From assembly GCA_036260075.1 (NCBI GenBank), contig DATAAM010000102.1, positions 1 through 7,541 of the forward strand: 7,541 nt of DNA, in the 5' to 3' direction. The notes under the pieces were generated by a model that was not told where the DNA came from, ran no database searches, and saw only the letters and a program-made list of their open reading frames with translations. Numbering within the stretch: the first letter of the stretch is position 1; each line of letters begins with the position of its first letter. The position numbers and the translations under genes were made by a program. This document shows positions 1-6,111 of the stretch, piece after piece. Source of the DNA: DATAAM01 sp036260075 (GTDB lineage: Bacteria; Actinomycetota; Acidimicrobiia; Acidimicrobiales; JAHWLA01).

Positions 1-4
1 AGTA

Positions 5-44
5 CCGGTGCCGGCGCGCGTCTGAACACAAGCGCCGGCACCGG
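5..44. repeat. 13-bp perfect inverted repeat (hairpin) upstream of first gene
   Basis: Positions 5-17 are exactly complementary to 32-44, with a 14-nt loop at 18-31. The GC-rich stem lies 36 nt before the probable TTG start of the first gene. It could be the terminator of a gene left of the window, although no T-run follows. It could also be a structure in the 5' leader of the secreted-protein gene. The sequence does not decide between these. Confidence 0.5.
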
Positions 45-63
45 CCCGTTGACAACCACCCTG

Positions 64-71
64 AAAGGAAG
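64..71 (+). promoter_or_regulatory. Ribosome binding site that decides the start of the first gene
   Basis: The purine run AAAGGAAG ends 8 nt before the TTG at 80. It abuts or overlaps the alternative GTG at 71, which would leave no spacing. This favours the TTG at 80 as the start. Confidence 0.6.
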
Positions 72-79
72 TGGTCGCC

Positions 80-838
80 TTGAAACGATACGTGGTCATC
101 GTCGGGCTCGTGCTCGGACTCTGCGCCGCCGGGCTGCTGACAGGGGCAGGCTCGGCCCACGCCGGAGCGCCCTGCAACGACCAGTCCTGGCCTGTGCCCG
201 ACTTCAACATCACAACAGGCACCGGCCCGTTCTCGACATACGCGGGCAGCGACGTCTACACAAACGGGCCGTTCGGCAACAACGGCTTCTGGGTGTGCGC
301 CTCGCCCACCCACGGCGAGCCGGCACAGAGCTACGTCGTCGTCACAGCACAGGCCGGCGATCCCACCAGTGGCCCCGCAGGGGGCAGCATCCAAGCCGGA
401 CATTGCAGTCCGGCACCGGTCGGCTCGCCCGGCGGCTGGGCGTGCAACTACCTCTTGGCGCCGACCGGTCCCAGCATTGCTCCCGCTGTCAGCCCCAACG
501 CCCCGTTGGACAGCACGGCGGGCAGCGGCGGGTCTGTCGGGACCGGCGGCGGCACGTGCGTGCAGGTGGATGGCAGCCCGCCCACCTGTCACTTCGGCGG
601 CTTGACCCTCGCAGGCGTGACCGTGAACGAAGGCGATGCCTCCGTTGGCACACACACAACGTCGAACTGCGTCACAGTCGGTGGAGGATGCCCCACAACG
701 GTTCCCACCGGGGTCGGCGTGGACGCCTTCGAGGGCGATCCGGGCAACGACACGCTGACGGTCACAGTCGCCGGAAATTCCGATTCGCGGGACCTCGGCG
801 ACTGCTACGTCGGCGTGAATGCGCCTTCGTCCTGCTAG
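80..838 (+). CDS. Secreted Cys- and Gly/Thr-rich protein of unknown function
   Basis: I do not recognise a family. The N-terminus is a clear Sec signal peptide: Lys-Arg, then a Val/Leu/Gly-rich hydrophobic core, then Ala-His-Ala as a type I signal peptidase site near residue 28. The mature part is rich in Gly, Thr, Ser and Pro. It carries ten cysteines, an even number that fits up to five disulfides in an exported protein, and a Gly/Ser stretch around residues 147-158. No catalytic motif, membrane anchor or sorting signal was seen. I chose TTG at 80 because the purine-rich ribosome binding site is well spaced from it; GTG at 71 would add three residues. Codon use differs from the neighbours: ACA for Thr is frequent here (for example around 211-216, 650-660 and 695-700) but rare in the genes downstream. 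The protease gene begins 15 nt after the stop. A structural or surface role is possible but unproven. Confidence 0.8.
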   Translation: MKRYVVIVGLVLGLCAAGLLTGAGSAHAGAPCNDQSWPVPDFNITTGTGPFSTYAGSDVYTNGPFGNNGFWVCASPTHGEPAQSYVVVTAQAGDPTSGPAGGSIQAGHCSPAPVGSPGGWACNYLLAPTGPSIAPAVSPNAPLDSTAGSGGSVGTGGGTCVQVDGSPPTCHFGGLTLAGVTVNEGDASVGTHTTSNCVTVGGGCPTTVPTGVGVDAFEGDPGNDTLTVTVAGNSDSRDLGDCYVGVNAPSSC

Positions 839-853
839 CCGTACCCTTCTTGC

Positions 854-1858
854 GTGACTCGTTCCGGTCGCATGTTCGTGCGAGTTGCGGCGCTGCTCTG
901 CCTCGTCGCGGCCGCATGCACCGGTGACGGGGGCGGGGCCACGACGAAGGCGTCGGAAACGTCGTCCACCCTGCCGTCGCCGGAGCCTGCGGCGGCAGGG
1001 GTGGACACCGGCACGTCCGTGTCCGCCGAGCGCGGCCCAGCGCCGTCGGGGGGCACTCCCAAGAAGAGTGGACCGGCCGTGTCGGCCCCGAACGCGAAGC
1101 ATGGTGAACCGACCACGACCTCAACGCTGACTGCCGGTGCCGCCGCGCCCGCGCCCACCACCTCGACGCCGCTTCCTCCGGCCGGCCTCCCACCCGAGAA
1201 GTGCCCAGACGCCAAGACGTGCCGTCGTTATGCGTTTCAGGACGCAAGCACGAACGCCGCCAGGGCGCCCCGTTGGCCGACCGGCCCCGACGGCTTGGTA
1301 ACCATCCGCTACTCGATCAACCCGTTCGGGTCGGGGCTTTCGAACGAACAGGTGCAGGGCGCTGTCGCTGCGGCCTTCGCCACGTGGCAAGCGGCCGCGC
1401 CGAAGCTGCGGTTCGTCTTCGACGGCCTGACTTCGCGCGCTCCGACCCCGCGGGACGGGCACAACGACATCGGCTTCGTCCACGCCAGCGCTGCACATGC
1501 GGTCATCCACAACGACGGAAGCGTGATGGTCGAAGCGGACATGCTGTTCGGCGGCGGTCCGGGAAGCTGGACATGGGAACCGTGCGAAAACCGTGACGGC
1601 TCCTGCACCAACACGAACGTGCCCAACAGCACCGGCGGCTGCTGCCGCAAGGAGTTGCAGGCGGCCGTCACGCACGAGGCCGGCCACTGGCTCTGGCTCG
1701 GCGACATGACCAATGACGCCCTCGACCGCGAGCTGACGATGTCGCCACGGGTGCCGTTCAACGACCGTTGGCGATCGACGTTGGCACTCGGTGACGTCCT
1801 CGGCGTGCGGGCGCTGTACCCCTGCTCCTGCCCCCTGCCGCCCATTTACGCGCCGTAG
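854..1858 (+). CDS. Probable lipoprotein zinc metalloprotease, matrixin/snapalysin-like
   Basis: A predicted extracytoplasmic zinc endopeptidase of the metzincin type. Residues 1-22 form a signal sequence ending in Ala-Ala-Ala-Cys22. This is a weak lipobox, because position -3 is Ala, so it may be a lipoprotein or simply secreted. A Thr/Pro/Ala-rich linker follows (about 23-115), then the catalytic domain (about 138-324). The zinc motif HEAGHWLWLGD spans 274-284: His274, Glu275 and His278 are the standard residues, Asp284 stands where matrixins have the third His, and Trp281 replaces the usual Gly. Asp as third ligand is known in snapalysins. A Met-turn candidate (Thr-Met296-Ser-Pro) and the typical matrixin ending LGDVLGVRALYP (312-323) support the fold. 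A cysteine cluster at 244-264 precedes the active site. The start is uncertain: neither GTG 854 nor ATG 872 has a good ribosome binding site. The substrate is unknown. Confidence 0.8.
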   Translation: MTRSGRMFVRVAALLCLVAAACTGDGGGATTKASETSSTLPSPEPAAAGVDTGTSVSAERGPAPSGGTPKKSGPAVSAPNAKHGEPTTTSTLTAGAAAPAPTTSTPLPPAGLPPEKCPDAKTCRRYAFQDASTNAARAPRWPTGPDGLVTIRYSINPFGSGLSNEQVQGAVAAAFATWQAAAPKLRFVFDGLTSRAPTPRDGHNDIGFVHASAAHAVIHNDGSVMVEADMLFGGGPGSWTWEPCENRDGSCTNTNVPNSTGGCCRKELQAAVTHEAGHWLWLGDMTNDALDRELTMSPRVPFNDRWRSTLALGDVLGVRALYPCSCPLPPIYAP

Positions 1859-1947
1859 GGCGAGGGCGCGTCGGGTCGCCTCCGGCTCCTCGCTGCAACG
1901 CGCCGCCCCCGGCGGTGTGGAGCCGGCAGACGCACGCAGCAGACGCA

Positions 1948-1953
1948 GGAGGT
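1948..1953 (+). promoter_or_regulatory. Ribosome binding site GGAGGT
   Basis: A strong Shine-Dalgarno match sits 6 nt before the ATG at 1960. It fixes that codon as the start of the secreted protein in preference to the in-frame GTG at 1915. Confidence 0.8.
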
Positions 1954-1959
1954 CCAGCA

Positions 1960-2664
1960 ATGCACAGGCGACGCCCGTTGATGGTGGCCGTCATGGCCTT
2001 CGTACTGATCGTCCACGGCATCGCCGGGCAGGCCGCCGACCGGCCCGGGCTCGTGGTCGACGACCCGCAAGGAGACGCCGTCTGGCCGCTGGACACGTCG
2101 CTCAACGCAGCCTGGGCCGACCTGACCACATTCCGCGTGGCCGGCGTCCGCGACGACGACGGCGAAGTCGTGGCGCTGCAGTTCGTCTACGTCACCGCCG
2201 AGCCGCCGCGGGACGACGACGAGCACCGTGTCTTCTTCACAACCGGCTGGGAGCTGTACGACGGCGTGAACCCGTGGTGCTCCGCTTCGCTGTGGGTGTA
2301 CGACGGCCGCCCGGGCGGCCCGTGGGGCCCGCCGCGGGCGGACCTCTATTACAGCTGCGACGGAGACGACAAGCCCGGGCACCTCTACCTCGACCTGAAG
2401 CTGGTCCGCGCCCGCGTCTCCATCCGACTGGGCGGCCCGGACGGCACGGTGACGCCGATGCGTGAGGGGTCGGCCATGGTCGTCACCGTGCCGCTCTCGG
2501 CCTTCGCCACCGGCCTTTCGCAGGGCCGCTACACGGAGGGCACCACGCTCACGTCCCTGTATGCCACGAGCGGCGTCCTGTGGCGCTTCATGGGCATCGG
2601 CATGGACGGCGCAGGCGGCGGGCTGCTGCAAGGCCGCCCGTTCGCATACACCATCGGCACCTGA
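1960..2664 (+). CDS. Secreted beta-rich protein, paralogue of the sensor domain of the next gene
   Basis: The 234-residue product begins with three Arg and a hydrophobic core, giving a Sec signal peptide with probable cleavage near residue 25. The remainder forms one domain rich in predicted beta strands, starting at VVDDPQGD (32-39). It lacks enzyme motifs. The arrangement of Asp-Asp-Pro, then a strand, then a DGxxxxL turn recalls CBM9/DOMON-like beta-sandwich domains; this is a resemblance only. By eye it aligns along most of its length with residues 327-522 of the downstream sigma-factor fusion. Shared landmarks are DDP, AEPP (80-83), ASLW near Cys107, Cys133, VRARVSIR (149-156), REGS (168-171) and a final Gly-x-x-(Phe/Tyr)-x-Tyr-x-Ile. 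ATG 1960 was chosen for its strong ribosome binding site. The gap to the sigma gene is 66 nt, so the two may be co-transcribed. A ligand-binding role is inferred. Confidence 0.8.
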   Translation: MHRRRPLMVAVMAFVLIVHGIAGQAADRPGLVVDDPQGDAVWPLDTSLNAAWADLTTFRVAGVRDDDGEVVALQFVYVTAEPPRDDDEHRVFFTTGWELYDGVNPWCSASLWVYDGRPGGPWGPPRADLYYSCDGDDKPGHLYLDLKLVRARVSIRLGGPDGTVTPMREGSAMVVTVPLSAFATGLSQGRYTEGTTLTSLYATSGVLWRFMGIGMDGAGGGLLQGRPFAYTIGT

Positions 2665-2730
2665 CGTGGCAGCACCCACCGGGAGCGCCAGGACAGGGCT
2701 TCGGCCCGCCGGTGCCGAACCAGGGCCGCT

Positions 2731-4302
2731 GTGACGCAGCAGTGCGACGAGCACCGCTTGGAGACGGCGGACGCTTCGACCGTCTTCGCAGAGCACGGCG
2801 TCGCCCTCGAGCGCATGGCCGCTCGCATCACCGGTGACCGGGAAGACGCGCGCGACCTCGTGGCGGATGCGTTCACCGCGCTCCTCGAAGCGGGACCGTC
2901 CGATCCGGGGCACGCCGTTCCGTGGCTGTACGTCACGGTGCGCCACCGGGCCTACAACCGGGTGCGCGACCGGGCCCGGGCCCGGCGACGGCTGCCGAGG
3001 CTGGCGACCGAGACGACCACTCCGCTCGATCCCGAGTCGGCGCTGCGCCACGACACCCGCGTCCGGCGCCTCCTGGCGGGGGCCACCGAGCACCTGAGCG
3101 AGCGAGACCGCGTGGCCGTCGTGCTGCGCCACATGCAGCAGGCCTCCTACGACGAGGTGGCCACGGCGCTCGGGACCACGTCGGCGCAGGCGCGAGTCGT
3201 CGTGCACCGCGCCACGGCGCGGCTGCGGCGCCGGCTCGTCGCCACGCTGTCGCGTCGGCACGGCGCCCGCGACACCTGCGTCTCCTCCATCGCCGAGCAC
3301 GGCGTGCACGACGGGTGCCGCGGCTGCGTCGCCCTGTCGGACGAGGTCATCGCGCTCCTCCAGGGAGCGGCGGTGCTGCCGCTGTCGCGGCCCGCCCGCG
3401 TCGGCAACGCCGTCCGCACATGGTGGCGGCGCGCCCAGTCGACAACGGGACGGGCCGCCGTCTACGTCGGCGAGGTGCTCGGCCCGGCCGCCGCGCTGGT
3501 GGCGGCCGCCGCGGTCCCGGCGCTGCCCACGGTCCCGACCGTGGAGGCCCTTCGTGCCGAACCCGCGGCCGTGACCACGGCTCCCCACCCCGCGCCCTCC
3601 AGCGCCCGTCCCGCCGAGCCCCCCGGCAACGGTCCCACTGCCCCGTCCGCCGTGGTCGATGCCACCGCGCCGCCCCCACCCCCGCCGGGCACGCTCGGCG
3701 CACCCGTGCTCCTCGACGACCCCGGGACCTCGCCCGGCTTCACGCAGTCGATCGACCACCAGCGTCGGTCGTTCCTCGCCGTCCTCGGGCTCCCCGTCGA
3801 CCTGCCCGACCCGCTCGACGCCCCACGGGGCCCCGACGTCGACATCCGTTCGCTCGAGATCGCCACCCTGGCCGGGCCCGACGGACGGGCCTCCGGCCTG
3901 CGGTGGCGCGTGGCGTTCGCGGCCGAACCTCCCGCCAACGTCGGCCTCGGCCTGTCGTGGGGCTTCCGCGACAACCAGTGCTACGCCTCGTTCTCCTGGC
4001 CCGCCGGCGACCGCCTCGCCGTCTACTGCCCGTCGTACCAGGTGGCCGGCGTCAGCCTCGTCCACAGCGAGGTAGCCCGCGCCCGCCTGGAGATGCGCCG
4101 CGAAGGCACGGTCGTGGAGGTGACGCTGGCGTTCGCCTCGCTCGACGCGTTCGGCCAGGGCCTCCTCCGCCCGGGCGCCGAGCTCGTGCGCATGACGGCC
4201 ACTGCCTCCTGTTACGTGAACTACTTCGACCGCTCGGGGTGCGAGAACGGCGACAGTGCCCCCGACGATCGGAACGGCTACTCCTACCGCATCGAGGAGT
4301 GA
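2731..4302 (+). CDS. ECF sigma factor fused to a membrane helix and an extracytoplasmic domain
   Basis: A 523-residue sigma-70 family (ECF) transcription factor, about three times the usual ECF length. Region 2 lies at about 17-88: the DAFTALLE helix, then PWLYVTVRHRAYNRVRD, then a basic tail. Region 4 lies at about 105-172 and includes the helix-turn-helix YDEVATALGTTSAQARVVVHR (from 140). A Cys/His segment follows with Cys183, His190, His193, Cys196 and Cys199. Its HxxCxxC resembles, with one residue less spacing, the HxxxCxxC of zinc-binding anti-sigma domains. One hydrophobic helix (about 243-266) follows a basic stretch (WWRR at 231-234), predicting a cytoplasmic N-terminus. A Pro/Ala/Thr linker (about 270-326) leads to an extracytoplasmic domain (327-523) with four cysteines, paralogous to the protein encoded just upstream. 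GTG 2731 is preceded by a modest AGGG at 2722-2725. Membrane-fused ECF factors are known in actinobacteria. How this one is released or activated is unknown. Confidence 0.88.
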   Translation: MTQQCDEHRLETADASTVFAEHGVALERMAARITGDREDARDLVADAFTALLEAGPSDPGHAVPWLYVTVRHRAYNRVRDRARARRRLPRLATETTTPLDPESALRHDTRVRRLLAGATEHLSERDRVAVVLRHMQQASYDEVATALGTTSAQARVVVHRATARLRRRLVATLSRRHGARDTCVSSIAEHGVHDGCRGCVALSDEVIALLQGAAVLPLSRPARVGNAVRTWWRRAQSTTGRAAVYVGEVLGPAAALVAAAAVPALPTVPTVEALRAEPAAVTTAPHPAPSSARPAEPPGNGPTAPSAVVDATAPPPPPPGTLGAPVLLDDPGTSPGFTQSIDHQRRSFLAVLGLPVDLPDPLDAPRGPDVDIRSLEIATLAGPDGRASGLRWRVAFAAEPPANVGLGLSWGFRDNQCYASFSWPAGDRLAVYCPSYQVAGVSLVHSEVARARLEMRREGTVVEVTLAFASLDAFGQGLLRPGAELVRMTATASCYVNYFDRSGCENGDSAPDDRNGYSYRIEE

Positions 4303-4371
4303 CGCCGGCAACCTCTCGTGGGGTTGGTGCGACTGAGTGGGCGTGACGGAGCTGTGCGTCCCGGGGGCGAT

Positions 4372-4377
4372 GGAGGT
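4372..4377 (+). promoter_or_regulatory. Ribosome binding site GGAGGT within the 5' part of the sigma gene frame
   Basis: A perfect Shine-Dalgarno core lies 10 nt before GTG 4388. It argues for initiation there rather than at GTG 4337 or ATG 4370. The spacing is slightly long; GTG 4379 would be only 1 nt away and is unlikely. Confidence 0.5.
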
Positions 4378-4387
4378 AGTGCGCGAC

Positions 4388-4903
4388 GTGGCCGTGGAGG
4401 ACGACGGCGAGCTGGCGGCGTTCTTCTCGCAGCACTTCAAGGGGTTGTGCCAGGTGGCGTACCTCCTCGTCGGCAACGCGAGCGTGGCCGAGGAGGTGGT
4501 GATGGACGCCTTCGCGTCCACAGTGGCGCGGTGGGACACCGTCCGGCGGGCCGACAACCCGCTGGCCTACGTGCGACGGGCCGTCGTCAACATGTCCTGC
4601 TCGCGGGTGCGGCGCTTCGTGGCGGAACGGCGGGCCTACCACCGGGTGCATGCCCGCTACGCCGAGCCCGCCTGGGACGGCGGCGTGTCCGAGACGTTCC
4701 GAGCCGCGGTCGACGCCGTCGCCGCGCTCCCGCCCCGACAACGAGCCACCGTCGTGCTCCGCTGCTTCGCCGACCTCCCCGAGGCGGAGATCGCCGCCGT
4801 GCTGGGGTGCTCGGTCGGCACGGTGAAGTCGCAGCTCTCCAAGGCACGCGCCCGACTGGCTGCCGTGCTGCTCGACCGCCCCGAGGAGGACCACCATGGA
4901 TGA
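4388..4903 (+). CDS. ECF RNA polymerase sigma factor, SigE-like
   Basis: A compact ECF sigma factor of 171 residues, the normal size for the actinobacterial SigE-type family. Region 2 spans about 11-82 (FFSQHFKGLCQVAYLLVGN, EEVVMDAFASTVARW, PLAYVRRAVVNMS). Region 4 spans about 103-162 (ALPPRQRATVVLRCFADLPEAEIAAVL, then the recognition helix VGTVKSQLSKARARL). It directs RNA polymerase to a dedicated promoter set. Its last 8 nt overlap the start of the next gene, the usual arrangement for a sigma/anti-sigma pair and a sign of translational coupling. The start is uncertain: GTG 4388 fits the ribosome binding site, while in-frame GTG 4337 and ATG 4370 would extend the protein by 17 and 6 residues without adding recognisable sequence. 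It is only distantly similar to the sigma domain of the preceding gene, so recent tandem duplication is unlikely. Confidence 0.9.
   Translation: MAVEDDGELAAFFSQHFKGLCQVAYLLVGNASVAEEVVMDAFASTVARWDTVRRADNPLAYVRRAVVNMSCSRVRRFVAERRAYHRVHARYAEPAWDGGVSETFRAAVDAVAALPPRQRATVVLRCFADLPEAEIAAVLGCSVGTVKSQLSKARARLAAVLLDRPEEDHHG
4883..4890 (+). promoter_or_regulatory. Ribosome binding site GAGGAGGA inside the sigma gene 3' end
   Basis: A strong Shine-Dalgarno run encoded within the last codons of the sigma gene, 5 nt before ATG 4896. It supports coupled translation of sigma factor and membrane partner. Confidence 0.8.
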
Positions 4904-5699
4904 CACCGACCGGCGGCTTGGCGAGATCCTCGACGAGGCCCGCCACCTCGACCCCGCGCTCCCACCGTTCGACCGCGTACGGCACCGTGCCCACCGCCGG
5001 GTGCTGGCCCGTCGCGTGGGCGCCGGGGCGGTGGCGACCTTCTTCGCCGCCACCGTGCTGGTCGCCGCAGGCGTCGGCGACGAGGAGGCGGACACCCGGG
5101 TGGCCGTGAGCCCGGTGACGATCACCGAGGACACCACGGCCACGACGACGATCAGCGTCCCCGGCCCGACTACGACCACCGCGGCGCGCTCGTCGCCCCC
5201 CGCCGCCCGGACGACGGCCGAGCCGCGCCCCACGGAGCGCCCGTCGGAGCCGTCGACGACCTCCAGCTCGACCACCAGGACGCAGCCGCCATCGGCACCG
5301 GAATCGGCACCGCCACCTGCCTACATCCGGGGGGACGGCAACGAGGTGGCCATGGCCACCGGTTCCACCTGCTGGCGCCCCGAGGGTCCGGGGCGCGCCG
5401 GCTACTGCAACGACACCACCGACGCGTTCGCCGACGACGTCGGCCCTGTCGCCGTGGCCACCGGCGGCACGCTCGTCGTCCGTTGGGCGATCGAGCAACA
5501 GCCCAGCGAGGTGCGGGCGTTCGCATGGAACCGATCGGACCGCAGGGAACGGGCGACGATCGAAGCCACCGCCGCCAACCCCTCACAGCTCGTCGTCGGG
5601 CTGCAACCGGGCGAGTACGTGCTCATGGTGTCGAGCCTCTGGAAGCAGGGCGACGTCCTCCACGGGGTGCGGCTCACAGTGACGCCATCCGCCTCGTGA
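4896..5699 (+). CDS. Single-pass membrane protein, probable anti-sigma factor
   Basis: A 267-residue protein inferred to hold the overlapping sigma factor inactive at the membrane. Layout: a short cytoplasmic part (1-40; LGEILDEARHLDP, then a basic stretch RVRHRAHRRVLARR), one transmembrane helix (about 41-60), a long Thr/Ser/Pro linker (about 70-141), and a C-terminal beta-rich domain (about 142-263). Cys159 and Cys171 in that domain could form a disulfide. The cytoplasmic part has no HxxxCxxC zinc motif, so this is not a ZAS-type anti-sigma; the role rests on gene order and topology, not on a recognised domain. The extracytoplasmic domain may sense an envelope signal. It shows no clear similarity to the sensor of the fused sigma factor at 2731-4302. 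The start is firm, given a strong ribosome binding site at good spacing. A membrane-linked accessory protein that does not bind sigma is the alternative. Confidence 0.75.
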   Translation: MDDTDRRLGEILDEARHLDPALPPFDRVRHRAHRRVLARRVGAGAVATFFAATVLVAAGVGDEEADTRVAVSPVTITEDTTATTTISVPGPTTTTAARSSPPAARTTAEPRPTERPSEPSTTSSSTTRTQPPSAPESAPPPAYIRGDGNEVAMATGSTCWRPEGPGRAGYCNDTTDAFADDVGPVAVATGGTLVVRWAIEQQPSEVRAFAWNRSDRRERATIEATAANPSQLVVGLQPGEYVLMVSSLWKQGDVLHGVRLTVTPSAS

Positions 5700-5831
5700 C
5701 ACCGGCCCGACGTCGAGCGACGGCGACCGCATCCAACCCGTAGCAACTGCGATGGACCGGCATCACCGCCTCGAAATTGCTAGTCACCTGCTGTCGACGC
5801 CGGTGCCCCATCCCGCCATGAATCGGCTGGG

Positions 5832-6068
5832 GTGCGAAAGACGAGGCGGGGGACTGCGCAAGCCGAGGAGTTCGGACGGCGAGTACGAGCGACTCGGCGG
5901 ATCAAGCGCGTCTCGCAGGAGAAGCTCGGCGAGCTGGCCGGACTGCACCGCACCTACGTAGGCCACCTCGAACGAGGCGAGGTGAACCCCAGCCTCTACA
6001 ACGTGATCCGCATCGCGGCCGCCCTCGAGATCGACCCGGCCGAGCTGATCCGCGGTCTCCGTCCCTGA
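5832..6068 (+). CDS. XRE-family helix-turn-helix transcriptional regulator
   Basis: A 78-residue DNA-binding protein consisting of little more than one HTH_3 (Cro/C1) domain. It begins with a basic, charged N-terminus (1-24). The helix-turn-helix is at about 28-49 (SQEKLGELAGLHRTYVGHLERG), followed by NPSLYNVIRIAAALEIDPAEL, the usual helices 4 and 5 of the family. Its size and sequence style match small stand-alone XRE regulators, including the controller proteins of restriction-modification systems, but no methylase or nuclease gene is nearby. It probably dimerises on a palindromic operator; none could be assigned here. GTG 5832 is the only credible start in the frame, which is closed upstream by the TAG at 5781. 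The ribosome binding site is poor. It is separated by 132 nt from the preceding gene and 43 nt from the next, so its targets are unknown. Confidence 0.85.
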   Translation: MRKTRRGTAQAEEFGRRVRATRRIKRVSQEKLGELAGLHRTYVGHLERGEVNPSLYNVIRIAAALEIDPAELIRGLRP

Positions 6069-6111
6069 TTGGGGCTCAAGAACCAGTCGCGCCCGACCGA
6101 CGACCACAGCG

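Noticed and set aside
49..54. Perfect -35 hexamer TTGACA
   Set aside because: The expected -10 position (about 72-77) reads TGGTCG, and there would be almost no leader before the start codon at 80.
49..927. 292-codon open frame overlapping the first secreted protein
   Set aside because: Its translation is extremely Arg-rich with no motif, and the overlapping frame has a good ribosome binding site and signal peptide.
1903..1915. CCGCC-CCC-GGCGG mini-hairpin after the first protease gene
   Set aside because: Only 5 bp with a 3-nt loop and no T-run; such matches are common by chance in sequence this GC-rich.
1846..4557. Very long open frame (903 codons) on the minus strand
   Set aside because: It is antisense to genes with clear sigma-factor and signal-peptide signatures. 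Its translation is low-complexity Arg/Gly/Ala/Val/His without domains, as expected for the shadow frame of GC-rich codons.
5700..5831. 132-nt gap checked for a promoter, small gene or terminator
   Set aside because: It holds only a 5-bp palindrome (CGTCG/CGACG at 5711-5722) and no convincing -35/-10 pair or coding frame with a ribosome binding site. A promoter may exist but cannot be supported.
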